NCBI RefSeq assembly: GCF_004522235.1
Contig: NZ_SDLT01000041.1
Location: forward strand, 1-64,000
Source: Amycolatopsis nivea
Lineage (GTDB): Bacteria; Actinomycetota; Actinomycetes; Mycobacteriales; Pseudonocardiaceae
DNA length: 64,000 nucleotides
Direction of reading: 5' to 3'
The notes beneath the pieces were generated by a model. It did no database searches. It was given only the letters and a program-made list of their open reading frames with translations, and was not told where the DNA came from. Below, piece after piece: positions 33,417-42,485 of the stretch (its first letter is position 1; every line of letters starts with the position of its first letter). A program made the translations under genes and the position numbers.

Positions 33417-35002
33417 CTGTGTCTGGTCTTCTGTCCCAAGGCGGGCGCCGAGTCCGCCGAACCCGGCTGGCCGCGGTCGCCTTGACCGCCGCCGTGGCAC
33501 TGGCCACCGCTGCCTGCGGGGGAGGCGGGTCGTCGGCGAGCGGCAGTGCGGCAAGCGGCGAGCTCGTCTTCGGTTCCCCGCTGTCGCCGCCGAGCCTGAA
33601 CCCGGCCGTCGGCGATCCTGCTTACGACGCCTTCTACCAGTGGGCTTACGACCCGCTCGTGGTGATGCAGCCAGACGGCACGTTCGGCCCCGGGCTGGCG
33701 GTCAAGTGGGGCTATGTCGGCGAAGGCAACCGCACCTACGAACTCACGCTGCGGGACGGGGTCAAGTTCAGCGACGGCACTGTGCTCGACGCGCAGGCGC
33801 TGAAGACCTTTCTGGACTACGAGCGGACCCAGAAGACCGGCTCCACGGCCCAACTGCTGGCCAATGTCTCCTCGGTCGAGGTGACCGGACCGCGGACGGT
33901 GCGGCTCAGCCTGAGCAAGTCCGACCCCAGCCTGACCTTCAACTTCGCGCAGGCGTTCGGGGCCGGGAACATCGCGAGCCCGAAGGCGGTGGCCGCTCCC
34001 GCGGCGCTCGACAAGGGCACCGCCGGCGCCGGCCCGTACATGCTGGACGCGGCGCGGACCGTGGCGGGGGACCACTACACGTTCGTGCCGAACCCGAACT
34101 ATTGGAACAAGGGCCGCCAGCACTGGAAAACGGTGACGATCCGGGTCATTCCCAACCCGTCGTCGATGATCCAGGCGATGCGGGCCGGCCAGGTCCAGGC
34201 CGCCTTGGGCGACCCGACGACGTTGCAGGCCGCGAAGGGCGCCGGGCTCACCGTGCTGGCCCCGCCGCAGGCGATGACCGGGCTCAACCTGGCTGACCGG
34301 GCGGGAACGCTGGCCAAGCCGCTGAGCGACGTGCGGGTGCGGCAGGCGTTGAACTACGCGGTCGACCGCAAGGCGATCGCCAAGGCCCTCTACGGCGACG
34401 AGAACCTCACGATCAGCCAGTACGCCCTGCCCGGCCAGGCCGGCTACGACCCTTCGCTGAACAACACCTACCCCTACGACCCGGACCGGGCCAAGCAGTT
34501 GCTCGCCGAAGCCGGGTACGCCAACGGGTTCACGTTGCCGGTCGTGGATTCCACGCTCGTCGGGCTCGACAAGATGGTGCAGGCGGTCGGCGGCCAGTTG
34601 GAGAAGGTCGGCGTCAAGCTGCAGGTGACCACGAAGGCGACGGCCAACGACTTCTTCGTCGCGCTGCAGTCGGGACAGTTCCCGGCGACCGCCATTCCGT
34701 ACGGGCTGGCGAACATGGCCTCGCTGTACGTCGGGTTCGTCAACCCGAAGGGACCGTTCAACCCGTTCCACACGGCCGATCCGAAGCTGGACGCGTTGTA
34801 TCAGCAGTACTTCGCGGCCAACGCGCAGAAGGGCGCCGCGCTGGAAAAGCAGATCAACGCCTACCTGGTGCAGCAGGCCTGGACGCTGCCGGTGGTGGGT
34901 GCGCCGCTGAGCTACTACCTGGCCAAGGGCGTCACCGGTCTCGACGCGACGGCGGCGAATTCCGGCGTCCCGTGGCTGACCGAGCTGCGGCCGGGCGCCT
35001 GA
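33413..35002 (+). CDS. ABC transporter solute-binding lipoprotein, family 5
   Basis: 529 residues. A signal peptide (RTRLAAVALTAAVALATAAC) ends in a lipobox Cys, then a Gly/Ser linker. The SBP_bac_5 fold is clear (LVFGSPLSPPSLNPAVGDPA; YELTLRDGVKFSDGTVLDAQ; VRQALNYAVDRKAIAKALYG). Family 5 proteins bind peptides, nickel or oligosaccharides. Here the LacI, GH32 and esterase neighbours favour a sugar-containing ligand. It is the first transporter gene; the permease gene follows after 7 bp. Confidence 0.9.
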   Translation: MTVSGLLSQGGRRVRRTRLAAVALTAAVALATAACGGGGSSASGSAASGELVFGSPLSPPSLNPAVGDPAYDAFYQWAYDPLVVMQPDGTFGPGLAVKWGYVGEGNRTYELTLRDGVKFSDGTVLDAQALKTFLDYERTQKTGSTAQLLANVSSVEVTGPRTVRLSLSKSDPSLTFNFAQAFGAGNIASPKAVAAPAALDKGTAGAGPYMLDAARTVAGDHYTFVPNPNYWNKGRQHWKTVTIRVIPNPSSMIQAMRAGQVQAALGDPTTLQAAKGAGLTVLAPPQAMTGLNLADRAGTLAKPLSDVRVRQALNYAVDRKAIAKALYGDENLTISQYALPGQAGYDPSLNNTYPYDPDRAKQLLAEAGYANGFTLPVVDSTLVGLDKMVQAVGGQLEKVGVKLQVTTKATANDFFVALQSGQFPATAIPYGLANMASLYVGFVNPKGPFNPFHTADPKLDALYQQYFAANAQKGAALEKQINAYLVQQAWTLPVVGAPLSYYLAKGVTGLDATAANSGVPWLTELRPGA

Positions 35003-35009
35003 GGCGGCC

Positions 35010-35951
35010 ATGATGCTGAAACTCGTCGCACGCCGGCTGGCGTGGTCGGTGCCATTGGCTCTCGTGGCCTCCGTGGTCTCGTTCGTCCTGGTGGCGCTGC
35101 TGCCCGGCGATGCCGCCCGCTCGCTGCTGGGCCCGAACGCGACCCCGGAGCAACTGGACGCGGCCCGCCAGCAGCTGGGCCTGGACCAGCCGTTGTGGGT
35201 CCAGTACGGGAAATGGCTGTCCGGAGCCGTGCGGGGCGACCTCGGCAGCTCGCTGATCAACCGGCAGCCGGTGGCCGAGCAGCTGAACGACCGGCTCGGC
35301 CCGTCGCTGTCGCTGATCATCGGCGCGGTGCTGGTCGCCACGCTGGTGGGCGTCCTGCTCGGCGTGCGGGCCGCCCGCCGGGGCGCGCTGGGGAGGATCG
35401 TGCAGACCGGGGCCATCGTCGGGCTCGCGTTGCCGGACTTCTGGCTGGGCCTGATGCTGGTCGTGCTGTTCGCGGTCAAGCTGGCGGTGTTCCCGCCCAC
35501 CGGCTACGTCCCGCTCGGCGAGAATCCGGCGGGATGGCTGAATTCGCTGGTGCTGCCGGTCGTCACGCTCGCGGTCCCGGCTACCGCGGTGATCGCCAAA
35601 CAGACCCGGGACGCCGTCGCGAGCGCGCTGGACCAGACGTTCGTGCGGACCTTGCGCGCCGCGGGCGTGACGGAGTTCTCAGTGGTCTACCGGCACGCGC
35701 TGAAGAACGCCGCCATCCCCGTGCTGACCGTGATCGGAATGGTGTTCGTCGGCGCGCTCGGCGGAACGGTCGCCGTCGAGTTCATCTTCGCCATCCCCGG
35801 ACTCGGCGGCACCGCCGTCCAAGCGACCTCCGCGCACGACCTGCCCCTGATCCAGGGCGTCGTCGTGTATTTCACGCTCATCGTCATCGCGGTCAACCTG
35901 CTCGTCGACGTGGCCTATGGCTACCTGAACCCGAGGACCCGCCGGTCATGA
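35010..35951 (+). CDS. ABC transporter permease, DppB type
   Basis: 313 residues with six transmembrane helices. An N-terminal helix (LAWSVPLALVASVVSFVLVA-like), a periplasmic loop with LGLDQPLWVQYGKWLSGAVR and the BPD_transp_1 domain follow, with the cytoplasmic EAA-type loop (LRAAGVTEFSVVYRHALKNA). It would form the membrane channel with the permease half of the next protein. It overlaps that gene by ATGA. Confidence 0.92.
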   Translation: MMLKLVARRLAWSVPLALVASVVSFVLVALLPGDAARSLLGPNATPEQLDAARQQLGLDQPLWVQYGKWLSGAVRGDLGSSLINRQPVAEQLNDRLGPSLSLIIGAVLVATLVGVLLGVRAARRGALGRIVQTGAIVGLALPDFWLGLMLVVLFAVKLAVFPPTGYVPLGENPAGWLNSLVLPVVTLAVPATAVIAKQTRDAVASALDQTFVRTLRAAGVTEFSVVYRHALKNAAIPVLTVIGMVFVGALGGTVAVEFIFAIPGLGGTAVQATSAHDLPLIQGVVVYFTLIVIAVNLLVDVAYGYLNPRTRRS

Positions 35952-37876
35952 CCACCACCCTCACCATGGACGTCCGCCCTGCCTCCTCCGGAGCGGGCCC
36001 GCACTGGCTGCGGCGCGCGCTGCGCCACCAGCCGCTGGGCGTGGCAGCGGTCGGCTACCTGATCCTGCTCGTGCTGGCCGGGCTGCTCGCCCCCGCGCTC
36101 GCGCCGTACGACCCGCAGGCGCAGGACCTCACCACTGTCCTCAGCGGACCGTCCGCCGCGCATTGGCTGGGCTCCGACAGCCTCGGCCGGGACGTGCTCA
36201 GCCGACTGCTGTACGGGATCGATCCTTCGCTGGTGAACACGGTCACCGCGCTGGTGGTGTTCCTGGCGCTCGGCGTCCCCTTCGGCATCCTCGCCGGTTA
36301 CCGGGGCGGATGGATCGACGCGACGATCAGCCGGATCGCCGAACTGGCCCTCGGCATCCCCGCGATCATCATCGTGCTGGTCGTGCTCGCCGTGTTCTCC
36401 TCCAGCCCCACCGCTGCGATGGTGGCCCTCGGAGTGCTCGGCGCGCCCGGCCTGACTCGCGTCACCCGCGGCGTGACTCTCGTGGTCCGTGAGGAGCTTT
36501 TCGTCACCGCCGCCCGCGTGGCCGGCGTGCGGCCGTGGCGGATCATGAGCGGCCACGTGCTGCGCCGCACGCTCGGACCAGTGCTGGTGCAGGCGTCGGT
36601 GTTCGCCGGCATCAGCCTCGCCTTCCAGGCCGCACTGGCTTTTCTCGGCGTGACGTCCGGGGGCGACCGCCCGAGCTGGGGCGCGATGATCGGCGACGCC
36701 TCGACCGTGATCACCACGAACCCCTGGCTGCTCGTCCCCCCTGGTCTGGCGATCGCGTTCACCGTTCTGGCGTTCGGCGTGCTCGGGGACTCCATTCGCG
36801 ACCTGACATCCGGAGAACCCGCGACCGTCACCAGGCGGACCGCCAAGCAAGCCCGTGATCCGAAGCCGAAGTTGTCTATTGTGGACGCGACGAGCGATGC
36901 CCTGCTGAACGTCCGGGGTCTCAACGTCTCCGCTGGGGCAGGCACCGCGCTGGTCAGCGATGCGACCTTCCAGGTTCGGGCCGGCGAGACGGTCGCGCTC
37001 GTCGGCGAGTCCGGATGCGGCAAGACGATGACCGCGCTGGCCGTGCTCGGCCTGCTCCCCGCCGCGGTGCGGGCGGACGGCGGGGAAGTGATCTTCGACA
37101 GCACCGACCTCGTGGCCGGCGGGCCGAAGGCGTACCGCGCGGTGCGCGGATCCGGCATCGCCTACATCGCCCAGGACGCGCTGGGCAGCCTCGACCCCAC
37201 GCACACGATCGGCAGCCACCTCAAGGAAGTCATCGGCTGCCACGACCGGCTCTCCGCGCGGGACACCCGCGCCCGGGCCGTCGAGCTGCTCAACCAGGTC
37301 AACCTCACCGACACCGACCGCGTGCTCGCCTCCTACCCGCACGAGATCTCCGGCGGCATGGCGCAGCGGGTCAACATCGCGCTGGCGCTCGCCGGACGGC
37401 CCAGGCTGGTGATCGCCGACGAGCCGACCACCGCGCTGGACGTGACCGTGCAGGCGGAGATCCTGCGCCTGCTGCGCGAACTCCAGGAAGACACCGGCAT
37501 GGCGATCCTGCTGATCACCCACGACTGGGGCGTGGTGGCCGACATCGCCGACCGCGCCGTCGTCATGTACGCCGGCGAGGTCGTCGAACAGTCCGATGTG
37601 GACACGCTGTTCCGAGCACCCCGGTTCCCTTACAGCGCGGCGCTTTTGGCGGCCGACCCGAACAGCGCGCCGGAGGGCGCGCGCCTGCCCACGCTGCCCG
37701 GTCGGGTCCCGCCGCCGGGCTCGTGGCCGTCCGGCTGCCGGTTCGCGGCACGGTGCGCCCACGTCCGCGACGTGTGCACCGCCGGAGAAGTTCCCCTGAT
37801 CCCCGTCGGCGCTCACGCGGCCACCCGATGCGTCCGGGTCGACGACCTCGTCCAGGAAGGAGCGTTGCCCCAGTGA
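35948..37876 (+). CDS. Fused ABC permease (DppC) and ATPase (DppD)
   Basis: 642 residues. Residues 1-290 are a DppC-type permease (LGVAAVGYLILLVLAGLLAP ... with loop ARVAGVRPWRIMSGHVLRRT). Residues about 318-640 are a DppD-type ATPase with Walker A GESGCGKTMT (near 351), signature EISGGMAQR (near 466), Walker B RLVIADEPTTALD (near 486), H-loop ITHDWG and the C-terminal oligopeptide domain with SGCRFAARCAHVRDVC. Permease-ATPase fusions of this type are known in actinomycetes. The ATPase is complete, which matters because the second ATPase (next gene) is not. Confidence 0.92.
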   Translation: MTTTLTMDVRPASSGAGPHWLRRALRHQPLGVAAVGYLILLVLAGLLAPALAPYDPQAQDLTTVLSGPSAAHWLGSDSLGRDVLSRLLYGIDPSLVNTVTALVVFLALGVPFGILAGYRGGWIDATISRIAELALGIPAIIIVLVVLAVFSSSPTAAMVALGVLGAPGLTRVTRGVTLVVREELFVTAARVAGVRPWRIMSGHVLRRTLGPVLVQASVFAGISLAFQAALAFLGVTSGGDRPSWGAMIGDASTVITTNPWLLVPPGLAIAFTVLAFGVLGDSIRDLTSGEPATVTRRTAKQARDPKPKLSIVDATSDALLNVRGLNVSAGAGTALVSDATFQVRAGETVALVGESGCGKTMTALAVLGLLPAAVRADGGEVIFDSTDLVAGGPKAYRAVRGSGIAYIAQDALGSLDPTHTIGSHLKEVIGCHDRLSARDTRARAVELLNQVNLTDTDRVLASYPHEISGGMAQRVNIALALAGRPRLVIADEPTTALDVTVQAEILRLLRELQEDTGMAILLITHDWGVVADIADRAVVMYAGEVVEQSDVDTLFRAPRFPYSAALLAADPNSAPEGARLPTLPGRVPPPGSWPSGCRFAARCAHVRDVCTAGEVPLIPVGAHAATRCVRVDDLVQEGALPQ

Positions 37877-39327
37877 CCGAGATTCCTGTCCTGGATGTCC
37901 GCAACGTCCATGTGGAATTCCGGCGGCGCCGCCGGGCCCCGGTGTTCCGGGCGCTCGACGACGTCAGCCTGGTCATCCCGCGCGGCAAGACCGTCGGGCT
38001 TGTCGGCGAGTCCGGCTCCGGAAAGTCCACTTTGGCCAAGGCCGTGCTCGGCCTGGTGCCGGTCCAGTCGGGGAGCGTGCACCTGCTCGGCCGGGAAATC
38101 ACCCATATCGGGACCGCGGAGCGACGCAAGCTCGGACGGGTCCTGCAGGCAGTGTTCCAGGACCCGAACAGCTCGCTGAACCCGTCCTACACCGTCGCGC
38201 GGAGCCTCGCCGAACCCTTGCGCGCCCAGGGAACCCGCTCTCGCGCCGAACTCGCCAAGCGCTCCGCCGCCATGCTCGAGGACGTCGGCCTCGACCCCGC
38301 CGCGGCGGCCCGGTATCCCCGCGACTTCTCCGGCGGGCAACGGCAGCGCGGACGCTGGACTCCGGACACCCGCAGCGTCGTCTTCTCCGTCAGCAAGGGC
38401 GTCACCACCGTCTGCGTGCTGATGGCCGTCGAGCGGGGCCTGATCGAACTCGACGCCGCCGTGGCCAAGTACTGGCCCGAGTTCGCCGACAACGGCAAGG
38501 AAACCACGACCGTCCGGCAACTGCTGGCCCACCAAGCGGGTCTCGTCGCCCCCGAGGCGGACTTGACCGCCGACGACCTGCGTGCCTGGCACCCCGTCGT
38601 CGACCGGCTTGCCCGCCAGGCCCCTGCTTGGATACCCGGCACCACCTTCGCGTATCACGCGATCACCTTTGGCTGGCTCGCCGGCGAGGTGCTCCGCCGC
38701 GCCAGCGGACAGCGGCCGAGCGAATGGCTGCGCGACCACGTGGCCGGGCCCCTGAACCTGGCGATGACCTACGGCGCCGATCTGGCGGACCCGGACTTCT
38801 GCCCGATGCTTGAACCCCTGCCGAACACCGAGCCCGCCGAGGCTATCGACGAACTGCTCGCACAGCCGATGGCCGTCCGCGCGATGAGCCTCGGCGGGCT
38901 GTTCGACCCGGCCAACATGACCGAGTCGGCCAACGGACCGGACTACCTCACGCCCGAGATCCCCGGAGCCAACCTCGTTGCCAACGCCCGCAGCCTCGCC
39001 CGGCTGTACGCCGCGACCGTCGGCGAGGTCGACGGCATCCGCCTGCTGGCACCCGACACCGTGAGCGATGCCGCCGCCGTGCGCTCGAAGGGAAAACCCT
39101 TCATCGGCCCCGCCGAGGGCAACCGCTGGGGCACGGGCTTCATGCTTGCCTCGACCCGCCGGGGCATGGCCGGTCCGGGCAGTTTCGGCCACGACGGCCT
39201 CGGCGGCCAGCTCGCCTTCGCCCACCCCGAAACCCGGATTGCCTTCGCCTACCAGACCGCCCGGCCCGGCGGCGTACCCGATGACCGCGCCGAAGCCCTG
39301 TGCCGCGCCCTGCGCACTTGCCTCTGA
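37873..39327 (+). CDS. Chimeric protein: truncated ABC ATPase (DppF) fused to beta-lactamase-fold esterase
   Basis: 484 residues. Residues 1-159 are the front of a DppF-type ATPase: VEFRRRRRAPVFRALDDVSL, Walker A GESGSGKSTLAKAV and Q-loop AVFQDPNSSLNPSYTVARSL. It reaches the signature SGGQRQR and stops there, so Walker B, D-loop and H-loop are lost. From residue 160 the sequence is a serine beta-lactamase/EstB-type protein: GRWTPDTRSVVFSVSKGVTT holds the SxxK site (Ser172, Lys175), then LLAHQAGL and FAYHAITFGWLAGEVLRR. The esterase lacks its usual N-terminal 50 or so residues. The join near 38350 is in frame, suggesting that a deletion merged two genes. The importer may depend on another ATPase or be inactive. 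Confidence 0.85.
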   Translation: MTEIPVLDVRNVHVEFRRRRRAPVFRALDDVSLVIPRGKTVGLVGESGSGKSTLAKAVLGLVPVQSGSVHLLGREITHIGTAERRKLGRVLQAVFQDPNSSLNPSYTVARSLAEPLRAQGTRSRAELAKRSAAMLEDVGLDPAAAARYPRDFSGGQRQRGRWTPDTRSVVFSVSKGVTTVCVLMAVERGLIELDAAVAKYWPEFADNGKETTTVRQLLAHQAGLVAPEADLTADDLRAWHPVVDRLARQAPAWIPGTTFAYHAITFGWLAGEVLRRASGQRPSEWLRDHVAGPLNLAMTYGADLADPDFCPMLEPLPNTEPAEAIDELLAQPMAVRAMSLGGLFDPANMTESANGPDYLTPEIPGANLVANARSLARLYAATVGEVDGIRLLAPDTVSDAAAVRSKGKPFIGPAEGNRWGTGFMLASTRRGMAGPGSFGHDGLGGQLAFAHPETRIAFAYQTARPGGVPDDRAEALCRALRTCL

Positions 39328-39380
39328 TTCGACAGGTCGACAGCTCGGATACCCCATCGCCACGAGACAGGAGTAACGCA

Positions 39381-40760
39381 ATGGCGCGTTCCCGTCCCCA
39401 CTTTTGGATGTCGACGCGAAACTTTCTGCTGGCCGCCTGCTTGATCTTCGGGGTGGTCGCCACCGCATCGCCGGCGTCGGCCACCGGCGCTCTGCCGCCC
39501 GTGCAGGGAACGGCGGCGACCGCCGGGGCGACAATCGTCGGGGAGCAGTGGCTCACCCAGCGCACCCTGCAGCTGACGGTCGCGACCGATGCGTTCACCG
39601 CGCCGGTGCCGGTGGAGGTGAAGTTCCCGACCGGCTACGACGCGAGCGCGACGCGACACTGGCCGGTCACCTACTACCTGGCCGGCACCACGCACGACCA
39701 GACCACCTTCCGCACCGCCTACTACGGCGAGGGCTTGACCGCCTCGTATCCGTCCATTGTGGTCTCCCCGCGCGGAGACAGCGGATACTGGAGCGACTGG
39801 TTCAACAACAGCACCGGCGGACCTCCCGAATACGAGACCTTCGTGACCCAGCAGCTGGTGCCGCTGATCGACGCGAACTTCCGCACCATTCCCGACCGCG
39901 CGCATCGAATGGTGATGGGCGAGTCGATGGGCGGCTACGGAACCGCCATGTTCGGCGCCCGCCACCCCGACGAGTTCGCCGCCGTCGCGAGCCTTTCCGG
40001 CGCCAGCGACAGCAACTGGCCCGCTGGGGCGACGGTGCTGTCGGCCAGCCCGACGCTGCAGGGAGCTCCACCTGACTCGATCTACGGTCCGCTCTCGACC
40101 GAGGCGGTGCGCTGGCATGGCCACAACCCCACCGATCTGGCCGAGAACCTGGCCGGCGTCGATGTGCAAATCTTCACCGGCAACGGCGTGCTCGGCACCG
40201 CGGAAGGCGAAACGGCGACCGATGGCGGCGGGTGCAGCCTCGAGTCCGGCATCATCCGGCCGGAAAGCGTCAGCCTGCACAACACGCTGCTCGCCCTCGG
40301 CATCCCACACGGCTGGCACGACCTGCCCTGGGGCTGCCACAGCCCCACCCTATTCGAGTACGAGATCGCCCAAGCGATCCAGCGCTTCGACACCGTGCTC
40401 GCCGACCCGCCGGCACCGCCAGCCACATTCGACTACCGCTCCATCGAGCCAGCTTTCTCCGTATGGGGCTGGTCGGTCAACGCCGATCCGAACCGGGCGC
40501 TGGAGTTTCTGGACCTGCACGACGTGAGCGCGAGCGGCCTGACCGTCACCGGAAGCGGCACCACGAGCATCACCACCCCACCGTTGTTCAACGGCAAGGA
40601 CACGGTGACCGTCACCATCGACGGAACCGCGGCCACTGTGCGACCGGACAAAGCCGGTCGCATCAGGTTCGCCGTCAACCTCGGACCTGCCGACCAGCAA
40701 CAGCAGTACAACGCCGGCAACGTCACCGATTTCCGCACCTCCGTCGTGACGTTCAGCTGA
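39381..40760 (+). CDS. Secreted alpha/beta-hydrolase esterase (esterase D/Ag85-like)
   Basis: 459 residues. The signal peptide (FLLAACLIFGVVATASPASA) is followed by an esterase domain with nucleophile elbow MGESMGGYG, an Asp in the FTGNG region and His in GIPHGWHDLPWGCHS. Residues 345-459 form a separate beta-rich C-terminal domain (FDYRSIEPAFSVWGWSVNAD; GKDTVTVTIDGTAATV), probably for binding. It is exported to the cell surface or medium. The ATG follows ACAGGAG. The next gene is 42 bp downstream, so the two may form an operon. Confidence 0.85.
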   Translation: MARSRPHFWMSTRNFLLAACLIFGVVATASPASATGALPPVQGTAATAGATIVGEQWLTQRTLQLTVATDAFTAPVPVEVKFPTGYDASATRHWPVTYYLAGTTHDQTTFRTAYYGEGLTASYPSIVVSPRGDSGYWSDWFNNSTGGPPEYETFVTQQLVPLIDANFRTIPDRAHRMVMGESMGGYGTAMFGARHPDEFAAVASLSGASDSNWPAGATVLSASPTLQGAPPDSIYGPLSTEAVRWHGHNPTDLAENLAGVDVQIFTGNGVLGTAEGETATDGGGCSLESGIIRPESVSLHNTLLALGIPHGWHDLPWGCHSPTLFEYEIAQAIQRFDTVLADPPAPPATFDYRSIEPAFSVWGWSVNADPNRALEFLDLHDVSASGLTVTGSGTTSITTPPLFNGKDTVTVTIDGTAATVRPDKAGRIRFAVNLGPADQQQQYNAGNVTDFRTSVVTFS

Positions 40761-40802
40761 CGCCATCCGCCGCACGGCACTCATGGGAAGGCAGATCCGA
40801 TC

Positions 40803-42179
40803 ATGAACTCCCTCCATCGAATGGCGTGGAAAGCGATGGCCGTCGGCCTGGCGTTGCTGCTGGCAGTGGTCGCCACCCCCGCGAGCGCGGCCGGGGATGC
40901 CAGTCCGACCGAGACCAACGTGACGAACGGCTTGGGCGCCGGCGAACCGGAGACGGCGCTCGATGCCGTGCACCACACCATGGTGACCGCGTTCACCACG
41001 ACGAACTCGGTCTGCGGAATCGCCCTGTCCGCCGACGGTGGCCAGTCCTGGCAGGTCAGCACGGCCTTTCCCGCTGATCCCGGGCCGACACTGGGAATTC
41101 CGTACCACAACTGCTCCGACCCCGTGGCGGCCTCGGGACCAGACGGCACCCTCTACGTCGGTGGCGGATGGTGGGACCAGCCTGCCGGCGCGATCGACTA
41201 CTACAACATCTACGTGGCGCGCTCGACCGACGGCGGGCGCACGTGGAGCAAAGCAGTGTTCGCCACCGGCGACAGCGACGCGGCGGACATCCTCGCCCTG
41301 GGCCGTAACTCCGGGCATTCCGATCGAGCGTTCATGACCGTCGACAGCACCTCCGGCACGGTGTACGTCAGCGCTGTCGACTTCCCGCGCAATCAGCGGT
41401 GGGTCGTCGCCTCGCACGACCACGGCGCCAGCTTCGGCAAGCCTCACGCGATCGACTCGGCGGACTACCCGGAGGCGGGCGGCCAGCCGATGGGCGACTA
41501 CATCCCGTCGGCCGCAGGCGACCGGCTCGGATTCACCTACGTAGCCGCAGCTGTCCCGGGCGTCAACAACTGCCCATGCAACATCTTCGAGACCAGCGGC
41601 GACGACGGTGCCACCTGGACGCGGCACTTCACACCGCTGGCCGCGAACTGGGTCGCAGCCGACCCGTCACGCCCGGATCACTTCGCCATCATGAGCGGTT
41701 CGGGAACGACCGCCGCCACGTCGACACCCGACTACGTGACGGTCAGCGTGACCCTCGACGGTGGCCAGACCTGGTCCACGCCAACCCTCATCGGACAGGC
41801 CCCGCCGAACCCGCGCAGCCAGCCCTGGATGAACTTCTCGGCCCGAGGTGTGCTCGGCGTGGGCTACAAGACGGTGTACGGGACGAGCGTCAACACCGCC
41901 CCCTACGACTTCTGGTCGGCTGTCTCCTGCGACGGTGGATTCACCTTCAGCGTTCCGGTGCGGATGAGCCACGACGTATCCTCCGCAGAAGACCTCGGCG
42001 GCGACGACTTCTCTTTTGTCGCCCTGGACGCGAAGAACCTTTACGCCGGATGGGGCGACATGCGCACAACTCCCGCCGATCCCACACCCGGGGATCGCTC
42101 GGTATACCTCGGCACTGTCCCGCTCAACGCCTACACCACAGCCGACGGCAGCCCACTGATCTGTTCCACGCAGCATTGA
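40803..42179 (+). CDS. Secreted BNR/Asp-box beta-propeller protein
   Basis: 458 residues with a signal peptide (MAVGLALLLAVVATPASA). Six Asp-box-like repeats (Ser/Thr-x-Asp-x-Gly-x-Thr/Ser-Trp/Phe) are visible: SADGGQSW, STDGGRTW, SHDHGASF, SGDDGATW, TLDGGQTW and SCDGGFTF. They mark a six-bladed sialidase-type propeller. The Arg triad and nucleophile Tyr of true sialidases could not be assigned, so it may bind or cleave glycans or be non-enzymatic. It sits 42 bp after the secreted esterase. Confidence 0.82.
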   Translation: MNSLHRMAWKAMAVGLALLLAVVATPASAAGDASPTETNVTNGLGAGEPETALDAVHHTMVTAFTTTNSVCGIALSADGGQSWQVSTAFPADPGPTLGIPYHNCSDPVAASGPDGTLYVGGGWWDQPAGAIDYYNIYVARSTDGGRTWSKAVFATGDSDAADILALGRNSGHSDRAFMTVDSTSGTVYVSAVDFPRNQRWVVASHDHGASFGKPHAIDSADYPEAGGQPMGDYIPSAAGDRLGFTYVAAAVPGVNNCPCNIFETSGDDGATWTRHFTPLAANWVAADPSRPDHFAIMSGSGTTAATSTPDYVTVSVTLDGGQTWSTPTLIGQAPPNPRSQPWMNFSARGVLGVGYKTVYGTSVNTAPYDFWSAVSCDGGFTFSVPVRMSHDVSSAEDLGGDDFSFVALDAKNLYAGWGDMRTTPADPTPGDRSVYLGTVPLNAYTTADGSPLICSTQH

Positions 42180-42268
42180 ACTGGTGGCCTGTCGTCCGTC
42201 GAACACGCAGTGGCGGGTGCGCGCATCGCCGTGAGCTGGATCGGCCGGATGTCGGGGCGACCTCGGCT

Positions 42269-42480
42269 GAGGTCCGGGTCAACGCCGACAGCATCGACAC
42301 CAAATGCTTCCTGCTCACGCTGCGAATGTCGTTCTCCGGCAAGCAATCCACTGTGACTCCACCTCGCAGCACCCGGAAGCGTCTTCGCAGGGCGTGTCAC
42401 CGCGTTCACCGAGGAATGGAGCTTCTCTCCCGAAGGCGTCAGTCCTCATTCTGGAGGTCCGTCAAACGCTCTGGCCTAGC
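42269..42480 (+). mobile_element. Decayed IS21-type transposase (IstA) relic
   Basis: The plus frame from 42269 reads EVRVNADSIDTKCFLLTLRM, then SFSGK. This resembles the IstA catalytic-domain segment seen in actinomycete IS21 elements (VxTKCxLxxxRxSFSGKAVHR). After a frame change, GRVTAFTEE (about 42391-42417) resembles the following EGHVxAFxxLGG segment. Frames are broken and both element ends are missing, so it is a remnant. It marks the border between the secreted-protein genes and the catabolic island. Confidence 0.4.
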
Positions 42481-42485
42481 CGATA

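Noticed and set aside
33020..35500. 826-residue minus-strand open frame opposite the solute-binding protein and permease
   Set aside because: Composition is typical of antisense GC-rich shadow; the opposite strand encodes clear ABC transporter proteins with motifs.
35921..37816. 631-residue minus-strand frame opposite the permease-ATPase fusion
   Set aside because: No ribosome site or domain; the plus strand carries Walker A, signature and Walker B motifs in one frame.
37873..39327. Reading the last importer gene as an ordinary DppF ATPase
   Set aside because: Walker B, D-loop and H-loop are absent after residue 159 and the rest is a beta-lactamase-fold protein.
40803..42179. Calling the Asp-box protein a sialidase
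   Set aside because: Asp boxes only show the propeller; the catalytic Arg triad and Tyr could not be located.
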